Below are positions 52,729 to 63,400 of a stretch of 64,000 bases of DNA, piece after piece. This stretch comes from Mastigamoeba balamuthi (taxonomy: Eukaryota > Evosea > Mastigamoebida > Mastigamoebidae): the NCBI GenBank assembly GCA_902651635.1, contig CACRSC010000031.1, positions 1,160,658 through 1,224,657 on the forward strand, read 5' to 3'. Every line of letters starts with the position of its first letter. The first letter of the stretch is position 1. The notes beneath the pieces were generated by a model. It searched no databases and was not told where the DNA came from. It saw nothing but the letters and a program-made list of their open reading frames with translations. The position numbers and the translations under genes were made by a program.

Positions 52729-54087
52729 TCAGAACCATGGCCTCAGGCTCGAGGCCGCGCCACCTTGGACGCGGTAGTTGAAAGTGGCGTAGGCGCTGTA
52801 TGACACCTGCTCGACCTGCGGCTCCCCTCTCTTGCTGGAGATGTACGAAACAGTGTACGTCGCCCTGACTGGCAAGACCGCGGACCCCTCGGCCGCCGCC
52901 GAGACCGGCAGGCGAGCCGTGAACTTGAACCGCGAGACGGCCAGAGACCCAGTCACTCCGGCGATCGTGTTGGCGGCGGTGACACCGTCCCAGTTGAGGT
53001 CCTGCAGGCCCAGGGGCACGTCTCCGTTGACGGTAACCGACGTGCGGTTCCACGATGCGATGCCGACCTTCTTGGCCGTGAAGTTGACCTGCGCGTACAC
53101 CGCGTCGCCGTCCCAGTACGACGGGGACTTGGAGGTCGTGTACGTGTTGGACGTCCAGAAGCCCAGCGTTCCGTTGACGTAGGCCGTGTCGATGAGCTTG
53201 GGCGTGAAGCTGCTGGTCGAGAGCAGCACTACGGCCGTGATGGGTTTGGCGCCGCTGTACGGGCACTCGACCCCGGCCACGCAGCTTGCGTCGAAGTTCA
53301 GCGTCACAGCGACCTTGTTGAACTGCGACACGCCGCCCCCGGGCGTGATGACGTAGTTGAACTTCTTCCAGTAGTGCGTCGTCGTCGAGGAGAGCGAGAC
53401 GAGCTCCGGGGTGTCCTTGACTATGGTGTTGGTACCGGAGATGGTGGGCACCAGCGTGGCGCTGTTGATGAGATCAAACGGCTTCTGGACACCCATCGTC
53501 GCCGACATCTTCACGCTGACTGTGGCCGTGTTGGTGGCACTGAGCACGACCTCGATGTACGACAGCACGCCGTGGGCCACGATGGGGTCGTAGATGGTGA
53601 TGTTGGTCGTCGCCGTCACGCGCCTGTGGAGGACCAGCTGGAACGGTAGCGCGGCGCTGCTCGTGACCGCGAACGACGCATCGTCGGTGACGTACTTGTT
53701 GTCGGTCCACCCGACGATCAGAGAGCTGGTGAAGATGAGGTCGTTGCCCACTGTCGAGACGGAGAACCCGCAGTTGTCGACGACCGACGCGTTCCACGTG
53801 AACGGGCCGACGTTGTCTCCGGTCTCGCAGTCGGGCGAAGCGATGGCGACGGTGCTGATGTGGTCCATCCTGCACGCGTCGTGCACGTTTCCGATGTAGT
53901 AGGGCGGGGTGTAGGTGCGCGCGGTCACGGTGGGCAGGCGGACGACGAAGTAGAGGTAGTTCAGCGCGCCCGTGAAGCCCGACTGGCTGAGATCGAGGGT
54001 CGGTTCGTGGAAGCCGCCGTCCGCCCACGGGCACGGCGCAGCCAGCGCGGCGGCGGCGAGCAGCGAGAGCAGAGACAGGGCACGCAT
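52729..54087 (-). CDS. Secreted family protein 4
   Basis: Single exon, 452 residues from ATG 54087. The signal peptide is MRALSLLSLLAAAALAAPC. Landmarks are DLSQSGFTGALNYLYFVVRL, ARTYTPPYYIGNVHDAC, NITIYDPIVAHGVLSYIEVV, YWKKFNYVITPGGGVSQFNK, GIASWNRTSVTVNGDVPLG, the basic site ISSKRGEPQ and the C terminus GGAASSLRPWF. The central and C-terminal parts align almost without gaps to family protein 3 on the opposite strand. It is predicted to be secreted. The family is otherwise unknown to me. Confidence 0.83.
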   Translation of the reverse strand: MRALSLLSLLAAAALAAPCPWADGGFHEPTLDLSQSGFTGALNYLYFVVRLPTVTARTYTPPYYIGNVHDACRMDHISTVAIASPDCETGDNVGPFTWNASVVDNCGFSVSTVGNDLIFTSSLIVGWTDNKYVTDDASFAVTSSAALPFQLVLHRRVTATTNITIYDPIVAHGVLSYIEVVLSATNTATVSVKMSATMGVQKPFDLINSATLVPTISGTNTIVKDTPELVSLSSTTTHYWKKFNYVITPGGGVSQFNKVAVTLNFDASCVAGVECPYSGAKPITAVVLLSTSSFTPKLIDTAYVNGTLGFWTSNTYTTSKSPSYWDGDAVYAQVNFTAKKVGIASWNRTSVTVNGDVPLGLQDLNWDGVTAANTIAGVTGSLAVSRFKFTARLPVSAAAEGSAVLPVRATYTVSYISSKRGEPQVEQVSYSAYATFNYRVQGGAASSLRPWF

Positions 54088-54395
54088 TCTAACACCTTCG
54101 CAGCTAAATTTGCTTGTGCCTCTGCTGACCGTAAGCGTACAATGACAGCACTGCATTTCGATTAAGTCCGTGAGCACAACCAAAAATAGAACCGTGGATG
54201 CTCAGTTCTGCTGCACGTCCGCCCCGTCGAGGTGCGAGTCAGCCTGCCGATCTCTCTCTCTCCCCCCTTGGACAGATTTGTACTGCGATGCTATGCAGGG
54301 AGTGGCCTGCTTGGGGGCCAATGAGACCATTGGCCGAGGCGATGGAGATGGCGAATCGGTGGGTGGCCAAAAATAGCCTTGAGGTCGCTCGATCA

Positions 54396-55683
54396 TTAGC
54401 TCCCAACCAAAAGCGGAACAATCTCAGCGAACGGAGGCCGCAGCCCCGGAGAACGGCTCCAGCACCGCTTCATAAGGCTCGCCAGGAGCTCTGGACACTC
54501 CTTGGGGATGGCGGGCCGCTCGTTGGCCACGGAGACTCGCCACATAACCGACGCCCAATTCTCCTCGACGGCTGCATTTCCGTACGGCTCCATTCTCGTC
54601 GCGACCTCGAACACGACAATGCCGAAGCTGTGTGCCCGCCTCAGGCTGTGTGCAGGTGATTTCGCCCCACCTATACACATCGCACTCGCTGGTGAAGAGC
54701 TTCTTCGATATCACCTCGGGGGCCATCCAAAAGGGGGATCCGTACTGCGGAAGATGCACGCACGTCAGGGCGGGCGTGAGCCTTCTCTCGGCACCGTACC
54801 TGCAGGTGCCGCGTGGGTTCGCTGCGCGTGCACGACATGCCGAAATCCGAGATCTTGGGGTCCAAGCCCAGCGTCAACAGGACATTGTCGCTCTACCGGT
54901 TGCCCGTCCCTCAGCGGGTGAGTCGCCAGCCCATCACGCTTGGGCGGGCGCGCCTTGAGGTCTCGGTGCAGGATCCCCCTGCTGTGGAGGAACGCCATGC
55001 CCCTGGCGATGCCGACCAGGATTCTCTGCGTTGTCCTCCACTCGAGAGGCGTCGCCGAGTGGAGCAGAGAATGCAGAGTCCCCAGCTCGCACAGCTCTGT
55101 GCTCCCATTGTCAATTCGTCACCCTCCTAGGTCGCGCATACCTGTGACCACGACGAAGTCGCTGGTGCTCAGGGAGGCACCCAGGCAGGCCACAACGTTC
55201 GGGTGATGAACGCGAGTCAGCATGGCGATCTCCGTGGCAACCATCTCCTGCACAGTCCACACGTCACGGGAGTCGAGGGACTCTGACTTCACCCACCCTG
55301 ACTGCCTCTGCGACAAACCGCGACAGAGACGTCTTGATGGCGACATCGGTCCCGTTGTAGCTCCCCCGGTACACGCGGCTGAAGCGGCCCGCCCCGATCT
55401 CGGGCCCAAAAGCCAGATCCTCCCTCCTGATCTGCCACGCGCACCGAGAGCAACAGTGCAGTGCGGAGCAGTGTCCGCAGTTGTGGCACTCGGCGGCAGC
55501 ATGTGGCGGCGCCCTTGCAGCTGCCGGCCAGGTGGCGTAGAAGAGGCACGAGCAGGTCGACGCGCTGCACGCCCGATCGGCCTGGACCAGCGCGTCAGCA
55601 GAACTGCAGCTCGGGGCTGGCCGGGATCGGACGCACGGGCCCGAGGTCGAAGTGAGCCGCCGGGAAGTGGTGGCACATGACAC
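54396..55683 (-). CDS. TKL-type protein kinase (copy with complete kinase domain)
   Basis: A multi-exon kinase. A Cys-rich leader (AECHNCGHCSALHCCSRCAW) precedes DLAFGPEIGAGRFSRVYRGS (Gly loop), VAIKTSL (Lys) and, over introns, EIAMLTRVHHPNVVACLGAS, then GMAFLHSRGILHRDLKA. A GC-AG intron (54951-54891) leads to DNVLLTLG, restoring the catalytic Asn. Then ISDFGMS, GSPFWMAPEVISKKLFTSEC, SFGIVVFEVATRMEPYG and CPELLASLMKRCWSRSPGLR. HRDLK and the APE region place it with Ser/Thr TKL kinases. The 5' 700 bp is duplicated next door; in this copy a 2-nt difference near 55595 shifts the leader frame, so the start at 55683 is tentative. Confidence 0.7.
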
Positions 55684-56574
55684 TGCTCACTTTTCAGTTT
55701 GCTCAGAATCAGTGGAAAACAGTGCAATAAATCCCCCGATCAGTTACCTTCCTTGCATTTGGTCAGGGCTTGAGGGATCATGTAGTGGCATGTCTTGGGG
55801 ACTTATTTGCTTCTGTTCCGCAATTCCTACTGGAATCTACTGGCAGATAAACGCCAGGGAGCTGAAACAGATATTTGTGGAGGAACGCCATGCCCCTGGC
55901 GATGCCGACCAGGATTCTCTGCGTTGTCCTCCACTCGAGAGGCGTCGCCGAGTGGAGCAGAGAATGCAGAGTCCCCAGCTCGCACAGCTCTGTGCTCCCA
56001 TTGTCAAATCGTCACCCTCCTAGGTCGCGCATACCTGTGACCACGACGAAGTCGCTGGTGCTCAGGGAGGCCCCCAGGCAGGCCACAACGTTCGGGTGAT
56101 GAACGCGAGTCAGCATGGCGATTTCCGTGGCAACCATCTCCTGCACAGCCCGCACGTCAGGGGAGTCGAGGGACTCTGGCTTCACCCACCCTGACTGCCT
56201 CTGCGACAAACCGCGACAGAGACGTCTTGATGGCGACATCGGTCCCGTTGTAGCTCCCCCGGTACACGCGGCTGAAGCGGCCCGCCCCGATCTCGGGCCC
56301 AAAAGCCAGATCCTCCCTCCTGATCTGCCACGCGCACCGAGAGCAACAGTGCAGTGCGGAGCAGTGCCCGCAGTTGTGGCACTCGGCGGCAGCGTGTGGC
56401 GGCGCCCCTGCAGCTGCCGGCCAGGTGGCGTAGAAGAGGCACGAGCAGCTCGGCGCGCTGCACGCCCGATCGGCCTGGACCAGCGCGTCAGCTGAAAACT
56501 GCAGCTCGTGGCTGGCCGGGATCGGACGCACGGGCCCGAGGTCGAAGTGAGCCGCCGGGAAGTGGTGGCACATG
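54983..56574. repeat. Direct tandem duplication of kinase 5' half (two copies of about 698 bp)
   Basis: 54983-55679 and 55876-56574 are direct repeats about 893-895 bp apart and about 98% identical by eye (roughly 15 substitutions plus a 2-nt indel). They are separated by about 196 bp of unrelated sequence. Each unit encodes the Cys-rich leader and kinase N-lobe exons up to MAFLHS. Confidence 0.9.
55876..56574 (-). pseudogene. Truncated duplicate of the TKL kinase (N-lobe only)
   Basis: This copy contains the leader, the Gly loop (EIGAGRFSRVYRGS), VAIKTSL and the following exons through the hinge, but stops before HRDLK; no catalytic loop, DFG or C-lobe follows. Its leader frame is intact (HELQFSADALVQADRAC) and extends further upstream to about 56840, where copy A has none. 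It may therefore keep the ancestral 5' end while copy A keeps the 3' end. One transcript could also cross both, giving a kinase with two N-lobes. Alone it cannot be an active kinase. Confidence 0.6.
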
Positions 56575-56906
56575 GGCTGGGCGCACTGGCCGCCCCCGTG
56601 GACTCCGGCATCTGCGAGAAGCCCCCAATGACAAGTGAGAGCCCGCGTTTGCCGCCAAGACCTCGAGACGCGAACACTGGTAGCACAGGCATCCAGGGAC
56701 CAGACACCTCCCTCTCGTTGTTCCGTACGACGCCCCGGCGGTGCTTGCGAGCTCCTCGGCCCTGCGGGCAGGACAGTGGTTGACACTTGACAGGCGAAAA
56801 ACTGCTTTCTTGCGTGCTCACGAGAGAGATCCGATGTCAAGGCTCATTCTCGCGAGTGGGACAGGCGGGCGCTTGTGCCGATTCGTCCCAGTCCGACGTC
56901 ACTGAC

Positions 56907-56915
56907 CGAATATCA
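56907..56915. promoter_or_regulatory. GAATATCAC element upstream of copper ATPase
   Basis: GAATATCAC lies about 110 bp before the start codon at 57024. It matches the recurring AATATC half-site. Confidence 0.28.
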
Positions 56916-57023
56916 CGTCAACGACAGCAAATCTGTGCGTGTCGGCCCGATTCACCCGCGTAAAAATCGCGCAGGAATTCGATTCCCTCAGAGGGAACGA
57001 GCACAGACAGGGAGGCGGCCACC

Positions 57024-60000
57024 ATGCTGCAGCACGACGGCCACCGAGGCGACGATGAGCGCGAGGCGCTGCTGGCGCCGTGCTACGAGTACCACCTCGC
57101 GATCACCGGCATGACCTGCGAGTCCGCCGTCCCTCTCTCTCGCATCCCCTCCTCTGCTCAGCCCACAGCCCACTCGACCCTGCGAGGGGCCGCCCCCCTG
57201 TTTGGTTGTGCTGACGCCTGAGCTGCGCCGCCCGCACGGACCGCAGGGGATGCGTCGAGCTCGTCACCGAGGCGCTGGGGCAGCTCCCCGGCGTCGTCTC
57301 GGCCGACGTCTCGCTGGCCCCCGGGCGCGCGCACGTCACAGCGAGCGCCAGCGTCGCCGCCGACGCCCTCGTCCGCGCCGTCCGCTCCTGCAGCAAAAAG
57401 TTCTCCGCGGAGCTCTGCGCCCCCGACGAGGCCCCGCGGCCGCCACCCCCCTCGGCCCCTCGCCCCGCTGCCCCTGTCGTCGTCGCTGTGACGTCACTTG
57501 GCGCTGAGCAGCGGCAGCAACAGCAGCAGCAGCAATTGGCGCCGGCGTCGTCGGAGGCGGTGCTGGAGCTCGCGGTGGGCGGGATGACGTGCGCGGCCTG
57601 CAGCGCGCGCGTCGGGGCGGCGGCGAGGGCGCTGGGCGGCGTGACGTCGTGCGACGTCAACCTGCTCGCGGGGACGGCGCTCGTGCGCTACGACCCGGCG
57701 CGCGCCGGCGCCCGCGAAATCGTCGGCGCCATCGAGTCGGCGGGCTACCGCACGTCCCCCGCCCCGCGCGACGCCCGCGCACGCGCCGAGGCGCTCTCGC
57801 ACTCGGCCGAGATCCGCGGCTACCGCCTGTCGTTCCTGGCCTCGTGCGCGCCCCCACGCCCGCTTGCAGCTCCGCGGCAGCCGCGCGACTGACCTTTGCG
57901 TGGCGGCTGCGCGTCGAGGGCGGTGTTCGCGGTGCCGATGCTGGGGATGATGGTGGCCATGATGGCCTCGCAGCGCGCCAGGGACGCGCTGATGACGAGA
58001 GTCTACCGCGGCGTGACGGTCGAGGGCCTCGCGGGGCTCGCGCTGGCTACGCCCGTGCAGCTGTACCTCGGGCGCTCGTTCTACGTGCGATCGTACCGCG
58101 CCCTGCGGCACGGGAGCGCGACGATGGACGTGCTCGTGGCGCTCGGCACCAACGCCGCGTACGTCTTCTCGGTCGTCTCGCTGGCCCTCGCGGCCGCGCG
58201 CCCGCACTACCACGCCGAGTTCTTCTTCGAGACGAGCGTGCTGCTCATCACGTTCATCATGATGGGGCGATGGCTCGAGAGCGTGGCCAAGGGCCGCACG
58301 AGCCTCGCCGTCACGCGCCTGCTCGAGCTCAGGGCCGCAACGGCCCTGCTGGTCGTGCCCGGCCAGGACGACAAGGAGATCGACGCGGACCTCGTGCAGA
58401 GGGGCGACACGCTCAAGGTGCTCCCAGGGTCCAAGGTCCCCGCGGACGGCGTCGTCCTCTCGGGCTCGACCAGCGTCGACGAGAGCATGCTCACCGGCGA
58501 GTCCATGCCCGTCGCCAAGTCCGCGGGTGATGGCGTCGTCGCCGGGACGCTCAACCTCAACGGGACGGTCCTCGTCGAGGCGACCAAGATCGGAGCCGAG
58601 ACGTTCCTCTCGCAGATCGTCTCGCTGGTGCAGACAGCGCAGCTCTCCAAGGCACCAATCCAGGAGCTCGCGGACAAGGTCTCGTCCGTCTTTGTCCCGT
58701 TCGTCATCGCCGTCGCGCTGCTCACGTGGGCCGTGTGGTTCACGCTCGCCACCCTCGGGGTCGGGAAGCTGCCGCAGTGGATCGAGCGTCGAGGTCGTGC
58801 CCCTCTCTTGTTCCCTCTTCTCCCTCGCCCTCGTCTCACGTTGGCCCGCGAGTAGGAGTGTCGCCGTTCATCTTCAGCTTCCTCTTCGCGGTCGCCACGG
58901 TGGTCGTCGCGTGCCCCTGCGCCATGGGGCTGGCCACGCCGACGGCCGTCATGGTCGGCACGGGCGTCGCGGCGCGCAGGGGCGTCCTCATCAAGAACGC
59001 GTCGTCTTTCGAGCGCGCTAACAGGATCGGCGTCATCGTCTTCGACAAGACCGGGACGCTCACAGCCGGCAAGCCCGTTGTCACCGACGTGTGCCCCTAT
59101 GGCTCCACACCGGTAGGCGCCTTCCCACTCCTCCTACCTCGGACTGAAGGCCCGCGTGCGGCTCCCAACAAGGCGGACGAGTTGCTCCGCGTCGCCGCCA
59201 GTGCCGAGTCGTCGAGCGAGCACCCGATCGCCAGGGCCATCACCGAGGAGGCAAAAAGGTGTGAGGACCACGCCCCTTGGGCGCGCCAGCTGACGGTGCG
59301 GGCTCCGTAGGCGGGGTGCCAGCGCGTCTCCTGCTGAAAACTATGAGGCACTGGCGGGCGAGGGGCTGCGATGCACGGTGGACGGCCACTCGGTCTTGAT
59401 AGGAAAGCACACGCTCTTCCCGACGCTGCCAGCCGACCACGCGGGAGCGCTCTCTCGCCTCGAGGTGCCCCGAACCGCAGAAGTGTTTGCTTGTTTTCTG
59501 ACGGCGCGAGCAGAGCCAGGGGAAGACGTGCATTACCGTCAGCGTCGACGGGGCTGTCGTCGGGGCCATCGCGCTCGCCGACTCGCCTCGCCCGGAAGCA
59601 AGGGAGGTCGTGTCAAAGTTGAAGGCAATGGGAATAATTCCGTGGATGATTACCGGCGACAACCAGTGCGCAGTTGTCGCACCGCTGCCTTAAAAGCTCA
59701 TCACCGTTGCAGGAGAACAGCAAACTGTGTCGCAGAGGCAGTGGGTATCATTCCAGAGCATGTCCTCGCGTCGGTGCTTCCCCAGCACAAAGCGACAAGG
59801 TGCGAAGTCTCTCCCCCTCCACCATTCCCAGCTTTACTAAGATCCTCCCCCCTCTTCCCGACCTCTTAGAGTGGCGGAGCTCCAGGCTATGGGCCACAAG
59901 GTTGCGATGGTGGGCGACGGCATCAATGACTCACCAGCCCTCGTGCGGTTACCACCACTTTGCTGCCTTCCCTCACAACGGACTGAACCCGACACAGGCA

Positions 60001-60391
60001 CAGGCCGACCTCGGCATCGCCATCGGCGCTGGAACGGTTTGCACTTCGCCGTTTAATTTATTCCCGCAATTGAATACCGCAAATTTGGCAATTGTAGGAT
60101 ATCGCCATCGAGACGGCCTCCGTGGTGCTGGTGCAGAGCGACCTCCGCGCGCTGCTCGGGGCTCTGGACATCTCGCGCCGCACGTTCCAGCGCATCCGCC
60201 TGAACTTCCTCTGGGCGTTTGGTTACAACGTTGTGCTCATACCCGTGGCTGCCGGCGCCCTCTACCCCCTCACCAACCCCTACATCCTGCCGCCCTACCT
60301 GGCCGGCCTTATCATGGCCTTCTCCTCTGTCTCTGTTGTCTGCTCGTCGCTGCTGCTCAATGTCGACCTCGGCAAGTGCAGGCGCTCCTGA
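57024..60391 (+). CDS. Copper-transporting P1B-type ATPase (ATP7/CopA family)
   Basis: A gene with about ten exons. Two heavy-metal-associated domains come first: an intron at 57122-57247 splits the first metal site, restored as ITGMTCEGCVELV; the second is [13 protein letters not shown], reached over a poly-Q linker ([11 protein letters not shown]). The transporter core follows with [42 protein letters not shown] (the CPC ion site), [16 protein letters not shown] (phosphorylated Asp), [32 protein letters not shown] and the final spans ending [10 protein letters not shown]. It pumps Cu(I) out of the cytosol or into secretory compartments. Exon boundaries in the 59100-60100 part are not all placed. 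Confidence 0.93.
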
Positions 60392-60499
60392 GCCATCCAC
60401 CGGCCCCCGTCTATCGTCGGCCATAAGTGCTTAAGACTCGCAGGTAACCCGAGAATGCAAACGTGTTAATTCATGTCAGCGCGAGCTGCGCGCGGGGCC

Positions 60500-63400
60500 T
60501 CAGGCGACGCCGGGTTTTGTCTTCTCCGCGATGGGTGGGAGCACTGCGTTGCCGTTGCCGTTGTTGGCCTGCGCCACCTGCTTCCCGATGGTGGCCTTCT
60601 TCACCGCCGCCACGGGCTCGGCCTGGCCGCCCTTGTGCTGCCTCGCGTGCGCTCCCGTCGTCGGCAGCGCCGGTTTTCTCCCCTTCTCGTGTGCCGCAGC
60701 CGCAGGGGCCGCTGTCGGAGCAGACGCGGGCGCCTGCTTCTCCGGGGCGGCGCGCTCGGGCGCTGCGGGCTTCTCGGCTGTCCTCTCGGACGACCTGTCT
60801 GAGTGGCGGGCCTCCTGCGAGGCGCTGCCGATACGCGACGGCGGGCGCGGCGGGCCGAGAGACCTGCTCAGGCCGCCCCTGGAGTCGGGGCCGGGCGCTG
60901 TCGGCTTCTTGGTCTGCAGGGGGAGGGCGAGGCCGTTGCGCTCGAGCTCCTTCTTGAAGGCCGTGGCGTTCTGCTTGGCCTCCTTGAGCTCCTCGGCGAG
61001 CTGGGCCTCGCGCGAGCGCAGGAACTTGACCTCCTTGTCCAGGGCCATAGAGCTGCCCTCCCGCGGGGGCGCCACGGGGACGCTGTGCGCCGCTGCAAGG
61101 CTGCTGGCGAAGGAGACGGGGACGACGGACACGAGCCCCGCGTCGCAGCCCTGGACGCGGACGCTGGCCGTGGTGTTGAGCAGCGGCTCGTCAGCGGACC
61201 CCCCGATGGGCTTCCTGCGCAGGATGAAGAGGAGGATCACCGAGTGGCAGATCTTGAGCGTCTCCGGGGCCACGCAGAGCTCCAGGATGGCCCGCGTGGT
61301 GGTCGCGGGCTGCACCTTGGAGATGACGTCGAGCTGCCGCGCCATGGCGTCGAGTGCCGACATCTCCGAGACGACGACGCTCTTGGGCCTGCCCTGCTTC
61401 TCCGAGAGCACCACCGACAGCGAGTCGAACGGCACCACGCCAGCAACCAGGGTGACCTCGTCGGCTGTGAGGCCCCCGCCGCGCGGGTCCTGGGTGACCT
61501 CGAGGACGAGGGTCGCCGGGCCGGGCAGGATGACAGCGAGCGGGCAGGTGGGGATGGGGTCGAGGGCCGCGTTGAACACCGAGGACATCTGGCTCGTGTG
61601 TGACTTGCGCTCGATCGTCGAGACCTCGAGCTCAGAGAAGAGCGAGAGGAACCCGTTCTTGCCCTCGAGCTCGATGAAGAACTGGCTCTCCTTGAGCGGG
61701 TTGAGCTTCGTGTCTGCGCTCTTGGGAATTTCCTCGCCCAGGGCCTCAGCCAGCAACGCGGGCGTCCACCTGTCGCTCTTGAGCGACCAGTCGCCCTGCC
61801 ACACGTCGTCGGCGTAGGGGTTGAACAGCCGCAGCAGGTGGAACCTGCCCTGCAGCGTGTGCATCTTGGTGATGACGTACGAGTGCCCGGGAGTGAGGCC
61901 CAGGCAGCTCTCCTTGGGCTTATCCTCGCCGATGCGGCACATGAGGAAGTTGACCTGCGCGGGGTCGCGGTGCAGGCCCGAGAGGAACGGCCACACGTTG
62001 CCGCAGAGCCTGTGCCGCATGATCTCCGGAGACTCGAGGTCGAGCTCGTGGCCGCAGCCGCCCACGAGGATGTTGAGGCACTCCTGCCACGTGCAGCCCT
62101 CGATGGCCTCATAGCAGCTCTGCAGCTTGGCGACGGCCTTCTCGAGCAGCGGCGCGTACCACTCGTTCTCGGACTTACACCTGCAGTAGACGGGCTGCAC
62201 GAGGTCCTTGGCCTCGCCCTTGCGCTGCATGACGGGCAGCATGTCGTCGACGACTACGAACACGAGGCGCCCGATGGACGAGAACATGCGAATGGCCACA
62301 ATGCCGTGGCTCCGGAGGTCATCGTCCGACGAGATGAACATGGACTTGAGGAACGCCCCGCGCTCTGCCGCAGACACCGCGGCAACCGCGCACAGCAGCG
62401 CGTCGGTGCCGAGGTGGCCGTTGATGACCTGCCCAGGCCGCGGCGACCCCTGGGCAAAGAGCTTCGCCTTGTCGCCCGACATCTCGGAGACCCTCTTCCA
62501 CCCAGAGGGAACGGTCGCCGTCTTGGGCGGGTGCACCGAGTTGACCCAGAGGGACCCCTCGTTGGCCCCGAAGTCCGGGTCGACGAACTTGCCCGACGTC
62601 TCCCTGCGGAACTTCTCGAGGTACGCCCGCGCGAACTGGTCGCAGGCGTCGACAGAGTTTGCCGGGAAGCCGACCGAGATGAACGAGGACAGCGGGACGC
62701 CGGCCTCGAGCAGCAGCATCAAGGTCTGGGGGCTCTCGCCGTCCATCGCGAGCTCGAGGGGCGTCTTGCCCGACTTGTTCTTCATCGTCTGCGAGAGCTT
62801 TGCGGCCTCGGGGATGTGCTTCAGGAGGATCCTCGTGGCCTGCTCGCACCCCACTGCGCACGCGTAGTGCAGCGCCGTGTTGCCCAGGATGTCGGGCCCC
62901 AGTATCTTCGACTTGGAGATGAGCTGCTCGATGAGGTCCGTGTTGCCCGCCGACGCGGCGAGGTTGAGCGCGGGGATGCCAACCTCCTTGAGGATGTGCC
63001 ACGACTGGACCACCGACTCGTTTCTGCCCTGGAAGCAGTCGAGCACCAGCAGCTTGACCCTGAGCAGCGTCGCGTGCTTGCCATTGGGGCTCGGCATGCC
63101 GTCGGCGGGCTTCACGCGGAGCCTGTCGGGGCTGGAGAACGAGGGCTGTATGCGCAGCGACTTGTTCACGAGGCACACGAACGCGATGATCGAGTCAACG
63201 GTCGAGAGGCACTCGAAGGGCGTGCGGCCCGTGGCCGAAAGCGCATTGGGGTCCGCCCCCCTGGCCAGCAGGAGCTCGCAAGCCCTGGCGCTGGGCACAA
63301 AGTGCAGCGCCGTCATCCCCTGGTTGTCGGTGGCCAGGATGCTGATGGGCAGCCTGATGAGCTCCTCGACGACGGCCGAGGGCGCGCGCAGGCGGCAGGC

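Noticed and set aside
57024-57230. Copper ATPase with a defective first metal-binding motif (GMTCESAV)
   Set aside because: Removing a GT-AG intron at 57122-57247 restores GMTCEGC, so the site is intact.
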